Positions 34,982 to 43,625 of a stretch of 64,000 nt of DNA are shown piece by piece; positions within the stretch are counted from its first letter, which is position 1; every line of letters begins with the position of its first letter. Location: positions 1 through 64,000 of the forward strand of contig DATJDU010000022.1 of the NCBI GenBank assembly GCA_035497315.1, given 5' to 3'. The translations under genes and the position numbers were made by a program. Below the pieces are notes generated by a model that saw nothing but the letters and a program-made list of their open reading frames with translations, made no database searches and had not been told where the DNA came from. Origin of the DNA: Andeanibacterium sp035497315. Lineage in GTDB: Bacteria; Pseudomonadota; Alphaproteobacteria; Sphingomonadales; Sphingomonadaceae.

Positions 34982-35845
34982 ATGAAGACTCTCGAAACCA
35001 TCCTGCGCAACGACACCCCTCACTGGGTGGGTGACGGTTTCCCCGTGCGTTCGCTGTTCAGCTATCATGGCGAAACGGCGCCGATCAGCCCGTTCCTGCT
35101 GTTCGATTATGCCGGGCCGTGGAATTTCGAGCCGGTGACGGGCAATCCGCGTGGCGTGGGCGAACATCCGCATAAGGGCTTCGAAACGGTGACCATCGTT
35201 TATGACGGCGAAGTCAGCCACCGGGATTCGTCCGGCGGCGGTGGCACTATCGGCACCGGCGAAGTCCAGTGGATGACCGCTGGGGCGGGCGTGCTGCACG
35301 AGGAGTTCCACTCGCCCGGCTATTCCCGGACAGGCGGCCCGTTCCGCATGGTGCAATTGTGGGTCAATTTGCCCGCGAAGGACAAGCCGACTCCGGCCAG
35401 GTATCAGGCGATTACGCGCGACATGATCCCCGAAGTCACTTTCGACGGCGGGCGGGCACGGATCGTCGCGGGTGAGTTCGGGGGGGCGAAGGGACCTGCC
35501 ACCACCTTCACACCGATCAATCTGTGGGACCTGCGGCTGGCCGCCGATAAGGAAATCACCCTGCCCGTGCCCGATGGGCACACCACTATGGTCGCGGTGC
35601 TTTCCGGCCATGTGACCATCGACGGCAAGGGTGTTGGCGAAGCGGAAATTGCCCGCCTCACCCGCGATGGCGCGGATGTGGCGGTCAGGGCAGATGGCGA
35701 CGCCATGCTGCTGGTGATGACCGGAGAGCCGATCGACGAGCCGGTATTCGGCTATGGCCCCTTCGTGATGAACACGGAGGCGGAAATCCGCCAGGCCATT
35801 GCCGACTTCAACTCCGGCCGCTTCGGCGCACTCGCACCGGCATGA
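34982..35845 (+). CDS. Pirin family protein
   Basis: A 287-aa bicupin of the pirin family. The metal-binding cupin motif is in GVGEHPHKGFETVTIVYDG, followed by GEVQWMTAGAGVLHEEF, with a second cupin domain from about residue 170. Some bacterial pirins oxidise quercetin or bind central metabolic enzymes; the role here is unknown. A strong terminator follows the stop. Confidence 0.92.
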   Translation: MKTLETILRNDTPHWVGDGFPVRSLFSYHGETAPISPFLLFDYAGPWNFEPVTGNPRGVGEHPHKGFETVTIVYDGEVSHRDSSGGGGTIGTGEVQWMTAGAGVLHEEFHSPGYSRTGGPFRMVQLWVNLPAKDKPTPARYQAITRDMIPEVTFDGGRARIVAGEFGGAKGPATTFTPINLWDLRLAADKEITLPVPDGHTTMVAVLSGHVTIDGKGVGEAEIARLTRDGADVAVRADGDAMLLVMTGEPIDEPVFGYGPFVMNTEAEIRQAIADFNSGRFGALAPA

Positions 35846-35853
35846 TCTGAAGG

Positions 35854-35886
35854 TGCCCGGAGGGATCGCTCTCTCCGGGCATTTTT
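35854..35886 (+). terminator. Rho-independent terminator of the pirin gene
   Basis: TGCCCGGAG pairs with CTCCGGGCA around a 10-nt loop and TTTTT follows directly. It begins 8 nt after the pirin stop codon. Confidence 0.85.
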
Positions 35887-35916
35887 CGCTATAGGTATCT
35901 CGAAAGGAACGCAGCC

Positions 35917-36273
35917 ATGGCTGACGGCGAACGCGAAATCACGGTGGCGATCGAGGATGGCGAGCGGCATGGCCGCTATGTCGGAAAAGTCGCCGGGATC
36001 GATGCGGAGGCGGAAATCACCTTCACTCATCGCGGCCCCGGCGTGATCAGTGCGGACCACACTGGCGCTCCCGACGAGTTGAAGGGCACTGGCGTTGCCG
36101 CCGCCATGGTCGATTATCTGATCGCCGATGCGCGCGAACGGGGCTTCAGGATCATCCCGATCTGCCCCTATGTCCGCGCCCGTTATGCCAAACACCCCGA
36201 ATGGCGCGACACCTTTACCGTCGGCCCCGGCGAAATGCCGAAGCTCACCGCCGCCCAGATGAGAGGCAAATAA
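35917..36273 (+). CDS. GNAT-like acetyltransferase, YidJ type
   Basis: A 118-aa small protein of the GNAT_acetyltr_2/YidJ family: EAEITFTHRGPGVISADHTG, then GTGVAAAMVDYLIADARERG for the acetyl-CoA binding region, ending with PICPYVRARYAKHPEW. The catalysed reaction is not known for most members. It is followed by the convergent tRNA-Val gene. Confidence 0.8.
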   Translation: MADGEREITVAIEDGERHGRYVGKVAGIDAEAEITFTHRGPGVISADHTGAPDELKGTGVAAAMVDYLIADARERGFRIIPICPYVRARYAKHPEWRDTFTVGPGEMPKLTAAQMRGK

Positions 36274-36297
36274 GCGCGCAAAACTGGCTGATTTCCG

Positions 36298-36373
36298 TGG
36301 TGGGCGGTGAGGGGCTCGAACCCCCGACCCTCTCGGTGTAAACGAGATGCTCTACCAACTGAGCTAACCGCCC
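36298..36373 (-). tRNA. tRNA-Val (anticodon UAC)
   Basis: A complete 76-nt tRNA with encoded CCA. The acceptor arm is GGGCGGT/ACCGCCC, the D-arm has AGCTCAGTTGGTAGAGC, the anticodon loop TTTACAC gives UAC (valine), and the T-arm has GGTTCGAGCC. It is read from the minus strand. Confidence 0.96.
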
Positions 36374-36390
36374 GATCACTCGGAAACCGC

Positions 36391-36418
36391 GCCTTAGCGT
36401 TTTGGCGCACGGGGTCAA
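36391..36418 (-). promoter_or_regulatory. Likely promoter of tRNA-Val
   Basis: On the minus strand TTGACC and TAAGGC are separated by 16 nt and end 17 nt before the tRNA 5' end. The -35 element is close to consensus; the -10 element is weaker. Confidence 0.5.
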
Positions 36419-36569
36419 TCGTGCTTTCGCTCCAAGAACGCAAGCGCCGGCTTTGCGCTTCCGTCATGCCGGGCCGCTGACACCTGCACCGACAGGGAAT
36501 GACGTGGCGCAATTCCGTCGCTAGACAGTCCATCGCCGGAAAGGGCGCGCGCCAGCCTCGGGAGAACGC

Positions 36570-38315
36570 ATGAATTTCGAGCAATTGGCGATCGTCGGCA
36601 TATTGCTGGCGATGCTGGCTGCCTATGCGACCGAGCGATTCCGCGTCGAGCTGGTCGCTATGGCCGGTCTTGCGGCGGGCTTCGCCTTCGGCCTTGTCCC
36701 CGCGCGTGAGATGTTCTTCGGCTTTGCCACGCCTGCGGTGATAACAATAGTCGAAGTGCTGCTGATCGTCTCGGCCCTGTCGTCCAGCCGGGCGGTCGAC
36801 GATTTCGCGCGGCGCATTCTCGCCCGCACCCGCAATCCCACTGCCGTGCTGGCGATCTTGTGCGGCACAGGGGCCTTCGTCTCGATCTTCATGAACAATA
36901 TCGGCGCGCTGGCATTGATGTTCCCGGTGACGCTTTCCGTCTGCGCGCGGCTCAACATCGCGCCAGGGCGGATGCTGATGCCACTTTCCTTCGCGACCCT
37001 GCTCGCCGGCACCTGCTCGCTCACCGGCACGCCGGCCAATCTCATCGTCAATCAATGGGTGGTGCAGGAAACCGGGCGGAGCATGGGCTATTTCGATCTG
37101 GCGCTGCTGGGCGGCCCAGTGGCTCTGGCCGGCCTTGCCTGGCTGCTGATCGCCGCGCCGCGCTATTTTCATAATATGGAGCCTGCAGCCGCCCCGTTCG
37201 ATTCCGGCCCGGTGGATTTCCTCTGTGAGTTCGAAATATCGGGTGGCTCCGCGCTTGCCGGCCAGGCGCTTACTGCTGCGGAGGCCAGCCACGATATCGT
37301 GATCCACGGCGTATTTCGGGGCGGAGCGCATGTCTTCGCGCGGCGCGGCGACATCGTGCTGGCGCAAGGCGACATCATCCTGGCCGAGGGCAGCATGGCC
37401 CGGCTCGACCAGCTCGGTGAGGAAGGCCTGCTGCACTTACCCGACGAGCGAGAGGGCATTGGCTCGACCGAACGGGTCGAGGCGGTCATCATGCCCGAAA
37501 GCCTGGCTATCGGTTCGAGACTGGGCGATATTATCGCCCTTGCTGAGCATGGCGTGCGCGTAACCGGCCTCGCCAGCCGCCGTCACCGGGTGGAAGGCCG
37601 CTTCGAAGATCTGCTGGTGGGCATGGGCGATGTGCTGGTGCTGAGCGGGGAGCGCGAGGCTATCCGCGAGGCAGTGGCCGATTGCGCGCTGCTGCCACTC
37701 TCGGGGCGCAGGCGTGCCTCTCCGCGCCGGGGCGCCGCCATCAGCGTGGCGATCTTCGCCCTTGGTGTGCTGGCCACGGCCTTCAATCTCGTTCCGGCCG
37801 AAATCGCTTTCGGCGCGGTGGTGCTGGCGCTCGCCCTCCTGGGCAGCCTCAACCTGCGTACCGCGCTGCAGGACATCAACTGGTCCAGCGTGATCCTGCT
37901 GGCCTGCATGATCCCGCTGGGGCTGGCGGTGGAAGATACGGGCGCGGCGGCCGTGATCGCCAACGCCATTGCTGAACATCTGCCCGCTGCCTCCCCTCTG
38001 TTCGTGGGCACGGCCATCCTGCTGCTGGCCGTGACGATCACGCCCTTCATCGACAATGTCTCCACCGCGATTGTCCTCAGCCCGATCGCGGCGGGGCTTG
38101 CCACGCGCACCGGAGTTCCGGTGGAGCCGCTGCTGATGGCCGTGGCAATCGGGGCCTCACTCGACTTCCTCACCCCCTTTGGCCATCACAACAACACGGT
38201 GGTGATGGGCGCCGCCGGGTATCGCTTCCGCGACTTTCCCCGATTCGGCGCCCCGCTGCTGGCAGTGTGCCTGCTGACGGCGATTCCGGTGCTGGGCTGG
38301 CTGCTGCTGGGCTGA
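36570..38315 (+). CDS. SLC13-family permease with RCK_C domains
   Basis: A 581-aa transporter of the SLC13/DASS type. The membrane parts (about residues 1-180 and 390-581) flank a cytoplasmic stretch (about 200-375) with two TrkA-C/RCK_C-like repeats (GDIVLAQGDIILAEGS and GDVLVLSGEREAIREA). The GTPANLIVNQWV loop and NNIGALALMFP are typical of the family. Substrates are sulfate, dicarboxylates or other anions. The sulfur-type genes just downstream make sulfate a reasonable guess. Confidence 0.85.
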   Translation: MNFEQLAIVGILLAMLAAYATERFRVELVAMAGLAAGFAFGLVPAREMFFGFATPAVITIVEVLLIVSALSSSRAVDDFARRILARTRNPTAVLAILCGTGAFVSIFMNNIGALALMFPVTLSVCARLNIAPGRMLMPLSFATLLAGTCSLTGTPANLIVNQWVVQETGRSMGYFDLALLGGPVALAGLAWLLIAAPRYFHNMEPAAAPFDSGPVDFLCEFEISGGSALAGQALTAAEASHDIVIHGVFRGGAHVFARRGDIVLAQGDIILAEGSMARLDQLGEEGLLHLPDEREGIGSTERVEAVIMPESLAIGSRLGDIIALAEHGVRVTGLASRRHRVEGRFEDLLVGMGDVLVLSGEREAIREAVADCALLPLSGRRRASPRRGAAISVAIFALGVLATAFNLVPAEIAFGAVVLALALLGSLNLRTALQDINWSSVILLACMIPLGLAVEDTGAAAVIANAIAEHLPAASPLFVGTAILLLAVTITPFIDNVSTAIVLSPIAAGLATRTGVPVEPLLMAVAIGASLDFLTPFGHHNNTVVMGAAGYRFRDFPRFGAPLLAVCLLTAIPVLGWLLLG

Positions 38316-38319
38316 GGGG

Positions 38320-38348
38320 TTGATAGAATTCATATATCGGCCTAAATA
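38320..38348 (+). promoter_or_regulatory. Promoter of the Rrf2 gene
   Basis: TTGATA and TAAATA are separated by exactly 17 nt, 39 nt before the rrf2 ATG. A TCGG-N8-CCGA dyad (38337-38352) covers the -10 box and could be an autoregulatory site. Confidence 0.6.
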
Positions 38349-38386
38349 CCGACTAAATCACTAGGGAAAGCGCGAGGGTAATTCCG

Positions 38387-38845
38387 ATGATCTCAAACAA
38401 GGCCAAATATGCCTTTCGCGCATTGCTCGCGATTGCCTCCGCACCCGAAGGCCTGGCACTCACCAGCGCAGAGATCGCGCGCACCCATTCGATCCCGCAC
38501 AAGTTTCTCGAACAGATCCTGCTTGATCTGAAGAAGGCCGGCATTCTTGACAGCCGGCGCGGCAAAAGTGGCGGATATGTGATGCTTCGGCCCGCCGACA
38601 CCATCAGTTTCGGGGAGGTTCTGCGCCTGTTCGAAGGCCCCCTCGCCCCCCTGCCCTGCCTGTCGCGCAATGCCTATCGCCGCTGCGAGGATTGCGTGAG
38701 CGAAGCCGCCTGCGAGATCCGGCGGGAGTTCGGCCGGGCCTACGATGCCAGCCGCCTGGTGCTCGACAGCCGCACTATCGCCGATGCTCTGCGCAACAGC
38801 CCCTATGGCGCCGAACCGGGCCACGAAGTGCGCCGCGCAGGATAG
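38387..38845 (+). CDS. Rrf2-family transcriptional regulator
   Basis: A 152-aa Rrf2 winged-helix regulator: KAKYAFRALLAIAS at the N-terminus, IPHKFLEQILLDLKKAGIL as recognition helix region, and SRRGKSGGY as the wing. Four cysteines at about 91, 100, 103 and 109 (CLSRNAYRRCEDC, then C109) could bind an Fe-S cluster or sense thiols. The family includes IscR, NsrR and the sulfur regulator CymR. Its position before yezD, a TonB receptor and TauE suggests sulfur control. Confidence 0.88.
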   Translation: MISNKAKYAFRALLAIASAPEGLALTSAEIARTHSIPHKFLEQILLDLKKAGILDSRRGKSGGYVMLRPADTISFGEVLRLFEGPLAPLPCLSRNAYRRCEDCVSEAACEIRREFGRAYDASRLVLDSRTIADALRNSPYGAEPGHEVRRAG

Positions 38846-38862
38846 GGTGACAAAATCACCCT
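38844..38862 (+). terminator. Hairpin at the rrf2 stop codon
   Basis: AGGGTGA-CAAAA-TCACCCT forms a perfect 7-bp stem with a 5-nt loop that overlaps the rrf2 stop codon. TTGCTTA follows, which is not a good T-tract, so it may be an attenuator, a weak terminator or a protein site. Confidence 0.45.
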
Positions 38863-38869
38863 TGCTTAT

Positions 38870-38897
38870 CCCTACTATATAGATAGACATTATAGGG
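38870..38897. promoter_or_regulatory. Dyad upstream of the YezD-like gene
   Basis: CCCTAnnAT-N10-ATnnTAGGG with a CTATATAG core lies 59-86 nt before the yezD-like ATG, in an AT-rich patch that must contain the promoter. It is a good candidate for the Rrf2 operator. Confidence 0.5.
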
Positions 38898-38955
38898 CAT
38901 CTTGGAATGACGGAGGCAATACGCCTTCGCCACCCCTTTCGAATGGAGCCCTGAC

Positions 38956-39147
38956 ATGACTTCCAGGACCAGCACCCAACCCGGCGCCCGGAACACGCCC
39001 GAAGCCCAGCGCCTGCTGGACGAAGGCCTCGCCAGCGTCCGCGATGCCCTGTCCGGCCTGCGCTTCGGCAGCGTTTCCATCACCGTCCATGAAGGGCGCG
39101 TCGTCCAGATCGACGTGACCGAGAAGCGGCGGCTCGTTCCGAACTGA
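38956..39147 (+). CDS. YezD-like small protein (DUF2292)
   Basis: A 63-aa protein of the YezD/DUF2292 family; the core ALSGLRFGSVSITVHEGRVV followed by QIDVTEKRRL is the whole domain. From memory the family often accompanies sulfur-assimilation genes and its biochemical role is unknown. It is followed 90 nt later by the TonB receptor. Confidence 0.8.
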   Translation: MTSRTSTQPGARNTPEAQRLLDEGLASVRDALSGLRFGSVSITVHEGRVVQIDVTEKRRLVPN

Positions 39148-39237
39148 GCCGCAGGCTCTCCGTCACCCACAACTCAAACCAGACCAAACGGCCAACCGGA
39201 CCGCCGGAGGCATCGTGAATCCAACAGGAGGAAACAC

Positions 39238-41658
39238 ATGATCTCTCGCGCAGTCTCTCGCACATCCCTGCTTGCCGGCTCTGCCGCAGGCGCACTCTTC
39301 GCCCTTCCCGCCCATGCGGAAACTTCGGCCCTTCCGGCCGCCGCGCAGGCCACTGCCGACAGCGTGTCGGAGGATGCAGGTTATCCCGAAAATGTGATCA
39401 TCATCACCGCCCGCCGCCGCCAGGAAGCCGTGCAGGACGTGCCGATCGCCATCGCCACGCTGGATGGGCGCACGATCAACGAAACGGGCGCGTTCAATAT
39501 CCAGAAGCTCCAGCAGCTTGCGCCGACGCTGCAGGTCTATTCCTCTAACCCGCGCAACACTTCGGTGAACATCCGCGGCATTGGCGTGCCTTTCGGCCTG
39601 ACCAATGACGGGTTCGAACAGGGCGTCGGCATCTATGTGGACGATGTCTATTACGCACGCCCTGCCTCTGCCGTATTCGATTTCCTCGACGTGGCGCAGG
39701 TGGAAGTGCTGCGTGGGCCCCAGGGCACGCTCTATGGCAAGAACACCACGGCGGGTGCGATCAACATCCGCACCAACCAGCCGAGTTTCGACTTCGAAGG
39801 CAGCGCGGAAGTCACGCTGGGCGACCTGAACCTCAAGCAAGCCAAGGTCGCCGTCTCGGGCCCATTGTCGGACAGGATCGCGGCGCGCATCGCGCTCTCC
39901 TCCACCGATCGTCGGGGCACGATCTACAACGTCACCAGCGGCAATTGGGTCAATGGGCAGGACAATCTGGGCGTTCGCGGCCAGTTGTTGTTCCGCCCCA
40001 CTGATTCGCTGGACATCACGCTTTCGGGCGACTTCAGCTCACAAGACCCGGAATGCTGCGGCACTGTCTATGTCGGTCATGGCGTCACCCAGCGCGCGAC
40101 CGGCCGCCAGTTCCCTGCGCTTTCCGCCGGGCTCGGCTATACTCCCGCCAGCACCGACCCCTTCGACCGCGTGACCGATCTCGATGCCAGCCTCAATGCC
40201 GGCAACAAGACTGGCGGCGCCTCGCTGCGCCTGGTGTGGGATATCGATGGGGCCAACAGCTTCACCTCGATCACAAGCTGGCGCTTCTGGGACTGGAAGC
40301 CGGAGAACGACCGCGACTACACCGGCCTTTCGATCGTCAGCAAATCACAGAACCCCTCACAGCAGGACCAATATTCGCAGGAATTCCGCTTCAACCATTC
40401 CAGCGACAGCCTGAACCTGGTGCTGGGCGCATTCGCCTTCCACCAGCGGATCGATACCCAGGGCACCGAACAGCAGGGCGCTGACGCCAGCTACTGGAAC
40501 CTCACAGGCGGCCAATATGATGCGCTGGCCGGCGATCCCAGCGTGCTGGACGGGCTGACCGCCTACAATACCCAGTGGCTCAAGGCGACCAGCCTGGCCC
40601 TGTTCGGCCAGATCGACTGGAAAGTGACCGATCGCCTGACCGTGCAACCGGGCCTGCGGCTGAACTACGACAAGAAGGAAGGCCATTACGAACGCGCAGT
40701 ATATGATGGCCTGGGCAATCTGCTGCCCGCCACCGGCGGCACGACCAGACAGCGTGCGCAGCGTAGCATCTACGCCCCCTTGTTCTATGAACCGAGCTTC
40801 AGCGACTGGAACTTCAGCTATGACCTGACGCTAAGCTACAGGCTGGCGGATGATCTGCTGGCCTATGGCACCTACGCCAAGACCTTCAAGACAGGCGGCA
40901 TCAACCAGAACGGTGTCCCGGTTGATGCGAACAGCAACCCGATCGAGGCCGCCTACACGATCAAGCCGGAATCCGTGAATCACTGGGAAGCCGGCATCAA
41001 ATCGCAATTCTGGGACCGTCGGGTCACGCTAAATCTCGCGGCATTCCGCACGACGATCAACGATTTCCAGGCCAATGTCACTAATGGCCAGTTCGGCGTG
41101 CTGCGCGGCTATCTGGCCAATGCGGAACAGGTGCGCACCCAGGGTCTGGAACTGGATTTCTCGGTCCGTCCCAGCCAGCGCTTCACCGCCTATGCCAACG
41201 GCGCCTATACCGATGCGAAATATGTGAAATTCACGGATGCGCCCTGCCCGCCCGAACTCGCTGGCGGCAGCAACAGCCAGCCGAATTGCGACGTTTCGGG
41301 CCAGGTCCTGCCCGGCATTTCGAAATGGGCATTTTCCTATGGTGCGGAGGCCAATGTCCCGGCGAGGCTGCTGGGGAAAGAGGGGCAGGTCTATCTTGGC
41401 ATCGACGGGAATTACCGTTCGGAATTCTCATCCAACCCCTCCCCTTCCACCTACAGCTGGATCGACGGCTACGCGCTAACCAATCTCCGCCTCGGCTTCA
41501 GGACGGACAGTGGTTTCAACATCTATGGCTGGCTGCGCAACGCATTTGACGTGAACTATTTCGAACAGCTCAATTTCGGGCCGGGCAATACCGGCCTGAT
41601 CGCCGGCAACCCCGGCGATCCGCGTAGCTGGGGCAGCACGATCAGGATCGAGTTCTGA
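39238..41658 (+). CDS. TonB-dependent receptor
   Basis: An 806-aa outer-membrane receptor. There is a signal peptide cleaved near PAHAETS, a TonB-box-like VIIITARRR, a plug domain (about residues 55-165, ending at the VEVLRGPQGTLYGKNTTAGA motif) and a 22-strand barrel whose last residue is Phe (IRIEF). The Shine-Dalgarno AGGAGG is strong. The ligand is unknown; the flanking Rrf2, YezD and TauE genes point to an organosulfur compound rather than iron. Confidence 0.93.
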   Translation: MISRAVSRTSLLAGSAAGALFALPAHAETSALPAAAQATADSVSEDAGYPENVIIITARRRQEAVQDVPIAIATLDGRTINETGAFNIQKLQQLAPTLQVYSSNPRNTSVNIRGIGVPFGLTNDGFEQGVGIYVDDVYYARPASAVFDFLDVAQVEVLRGPQGTLYGKNTTAGAINIRTNQPSFDFEGSAEVTLGDLNLKQAKVAVSGPLSDRIAARIALSSTDRRGTIYNVTSGNWVNGQDNLGVRGQLLFRPTDSLDITLSGDFSSQDPECCGTVYVGHGVTQRATGRQFPALSAGLGYTPASTDPFDRVTDLDASLNAGNKTGGASLRLVWDIDGANSFTSITSWRFWDWKPENDRDYTGLSIVSKSQNPSQQDQYSQEFRFNHSSDSLNLVLGAFAFHQRIDTQGTEQQGADASYWNLTGGQYDALAGDPSVLDGLTAYNTQWLKATSLALFGQIDWKVTDRLTVQPGLRLNYDKKEGHYERAVYDGLGNLLPATGGTTRQRAQRSIYAPLFYEPSFSDWNFSYDLTLSYRLADDLLAYGTYAKTFKTGGINQNGVPVDANSNPIEAAYTIKPESVNHWEAGIKSQFWDRRVTLNLAAFRTTINDFQANVTNGQFGVLRGYLANAEQVRTQGLELDFSVRPSQRFTAYANGAYTDAKYVKFTDAPCPPELAGGSNSQPNCDVSGQVLPGISKWAFSYGAEANVPARLLGKEGQVYLGIDGNYRSEFSSNPSPSTYSWIDGYALTNLRLGFRTDSGFNIYGWLRNAFDVNYFEQLNFGPGNTGLIAGNPGDPRSWGSTIRIEF

Positions 41659-41691
41659 CAGTGGCGGCCCTGCGACGGAGAGGACAGCCTC

Positions 41692-42471
41692 ATGTTTGAT
41701 TTTTCCTCCATCGGTCTGGCCGACATCCTGCCCTTCGTTGCGGTGGGGTTTGTCGCCCAGATCGTGGACGGGGCGCTGGGCATGGCCTTCGGCGTATTGT
41801 CCCAGACGCTGCTGGTCAGCGTGCTGGGCGTACCCCCGGCCACTGCATCCGCCAGCGTCCATCTGGTGGAAGTGTTCACTACCGGGGCTTCGGGCGCCAG
41901 CCACATCTTCCACCGCAATGTCGATTGGAAGCTGTTCTGGCGGCTGGTTCCCACCGGCGTGATCGGCGGTGTCGCGGGCGCTTATCTGCTCTCCAGCATC
42001 GATGCCAGCGCGGCCAAGCCCTTCGTGATGGCCTATCTCACGCTGATCGGTTTCTACCTGCTCTACAAGGCAGTCCGCCACAATCCCAGGCCGCATCTGA
42101 AAGACCCCAAGGCCACTGCCCCGTTGGCCTTTGCCGGGGGGTTTCTCGATGCCGCAGGCGGCGGCGGCTGGGGGCCTGTGGTCACCTCCAACCTGCTGGT
42201 TCAGGGTAGCGATCCGCGCAAGACGGTGGGCACGGTCAATTCGGCCGAATTCCTGCTTACTCTCACTATTTCGATCACCTTCCTCGGTACGCTGGGCCTA
42301 TCGGCCTTTACCCATGCAGTCATTGGCCTGATCGTGGGAGGAGTGGCAGCTGCACCTCTCGGGGCGATATTTGCAAAAAAGCTCAACCCGCGCATCCTGC
42401 TGGCTTCGGTATCGGTGGTACTGATCGCCACCAGCCTGTTCAGCATCGCAAAGGCCTGGCCGATCTTCTAG
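41692..42471 (+). CDS. TauE/SafE family exporter
   Basis: A 259-aa polytopic protein of the TauE/SafE (DUF81) family with about eight helices; GFVAQIVDGALGMAFGVLSQ at the N-terminus and a second FAGGFLDAAGGGGWGPVVTS repeat are the family hallmarks. Family members export sulfite, sulfoacetate or similar anions. It lies 33 nt after the TonB receptor and is the last gene of the putative sulfur unit. Confidence 0.88.
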   Translation: MFDFSSIGLADILPFVAVGFVAQIVDGALGMAFGVLSQTLLVSVLGVPPATASASVHLVEVFTTGASGASHIFHRNVDWKLFWRLVPTGVIGGVAGAYLLSSIDASAAKPFVMAYLTLIGFYLLYKAVRHNPRPHLKDPKATAPLAFAGGFLDAAGGGGWGPVVTSNLLVQGSDPRKTVGTVNSAEFLLTLTISITFLGTLGLSAFTHAVIGLIVGGVAAAPLGAIFAKKLNPRILLASVSVVLIATSLFSIAKAWPIF

Positions 42472-42510
42472 GATTTCGCTGCCCCCCAGAACAGGAAATG
42501 GACGCTCAGC

Positions 42511-43542
42511 TCAGCTCAAATGGGCCGACGCCACCCCCAGTTCGGAGAAATAGCGAGCCATACCGTCCGCCGCCTTGTCGGAAAGGGCAATGAAGGCCCG
42601 GCGGCGATCCGCCTCGTCTTCCACCCGCACCAGCAGCCCGGACTCAGTCATCTGGCCGATCCAGCGCAAGGCAGTGGTGGGCGGAACACCCGATGCGATG
42701 CATAGCGACGTGACCGAAACGCGCTTGTGTTCAGCCCGCGCGGCTGTGAGGTCCAGCAGGATATCCCAGGCCGGATCGGCGAACAGATCCGCATCGAAGA
42801 AGCGCGCCCGCAGCTGACGCTGACGGATAATCTGGCGCACCAGCCGCGGATCGGGGAGCGCCGGGCGCACCGTGCGGCGCATTCGCTCTCCCGCGTCGTC
42901 GCCCGTACCATCGCCGTGCCAGGCAGACCCGGGAACCTCGACTTGCAGCGTGCCACCTTCCAGCCCGCCCCCCCCGGTGTGAGGACGCCCCGCACCACCA
43001 TGCGCGCGATCCAGCCGCAAGCCATCCAGCTTCTGGGCAATCGCCTCCACCTGTTCGGACAGGCGGATAAGCTGCAGCCGATCATCCTCCGACAATTCGC
43101 GCAGCCGGGTCTGTGCGGCCTGGCCGATCGTCCGGCCAAGCGCCACCACCCGTTCGGCCCTGCCGGGTGCGACCAGGATTTGCGCATGAGACTGATCAAG
43201 GCAGGCGAATACATCGTCCAGCGCCTCGATCCCGGTCGCGACCACCAATTGCGCGGCCGAACGCGCCGCACGCATATCGAGCCACGCAAGGGCCGCCAGC
43301 CGGGCTGCGTCGACCTCGGGACAATCGACCAGGATTACTTCGCCCAGCGGAATCTCATCGCGCTCAAGCAAGGCCGCAAAATCGCCGCACTGCACGATAT
43401 GCAGACCTGCGGCGAGCGTATCCTCCCGGATCTCGTCCCGCACATGCGCACGATCGGCAAAGATCGATACGGCAAGCCTCACTCGCTCCATATCGTTCGC
43501 CGCCTCGAAAGCGTCATCATAGGCAAATTGCGCCTGAGCCAC
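42511..43542 (-). CDS. Two-domain winged-helix regulator (MarR-like C-terminus)
   Basis: A 343-aa protein with two parts. Residues about 15-150 form an alpha/beta domain that looks receiver-like (VRLAVSIFADRAHVRDEIRE; EVILVDCPEVDAA) but lacks clear phospho-receiver residues. A Gly-rich linker (about 185-220) follows. The C-terminus is a MarR-type winged helix (VTSLCIASGVPPTTALRWI, then LLVRVEDEADRRRAFIALSD). A GTG at 43542 has AAGGAGG 7 nt upstream, much better than the ATG at 43575. The signal sensed is unknown. Confidence 0.7.
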   Translation of the reverse strand: MAQAQFAYDDAFEAANDMERVRLAVSIFADRAHVRDEIREDTLAAGLHIVQCGDFAALLERDEIPLGEVILVDCPEVDAARLAALAWLDMRAARSAAQLVVATGIEALDDVFACLDQSHAQILVAPGRAERVVALGRTIGQAAQTRLRELSEDDRLQLIRLSEQVEAIAQKLDGLRLDRAHGGAGRPHTGGGGLEGGTLQVEVPGSAWHGDGTGDDAGERMRRTVRPALPDPRLVRQIIRQRQLRARFFDADLFADPAWDILLDLTAARAEHKRVSVTSLCIASGVPPTTALRWIGQMTESGLLVRVEDEADRRRAFIALSDKAADGMARYFSELGVASAHLS

Positions 43543-43625
43543 GTCACGACCTCCTTGAATCAGTCCGAGTTCCATCCGTTATGAACAGAATGAGAACAAA
43601 TACGGATCAGGTCAAGGACATTCAG

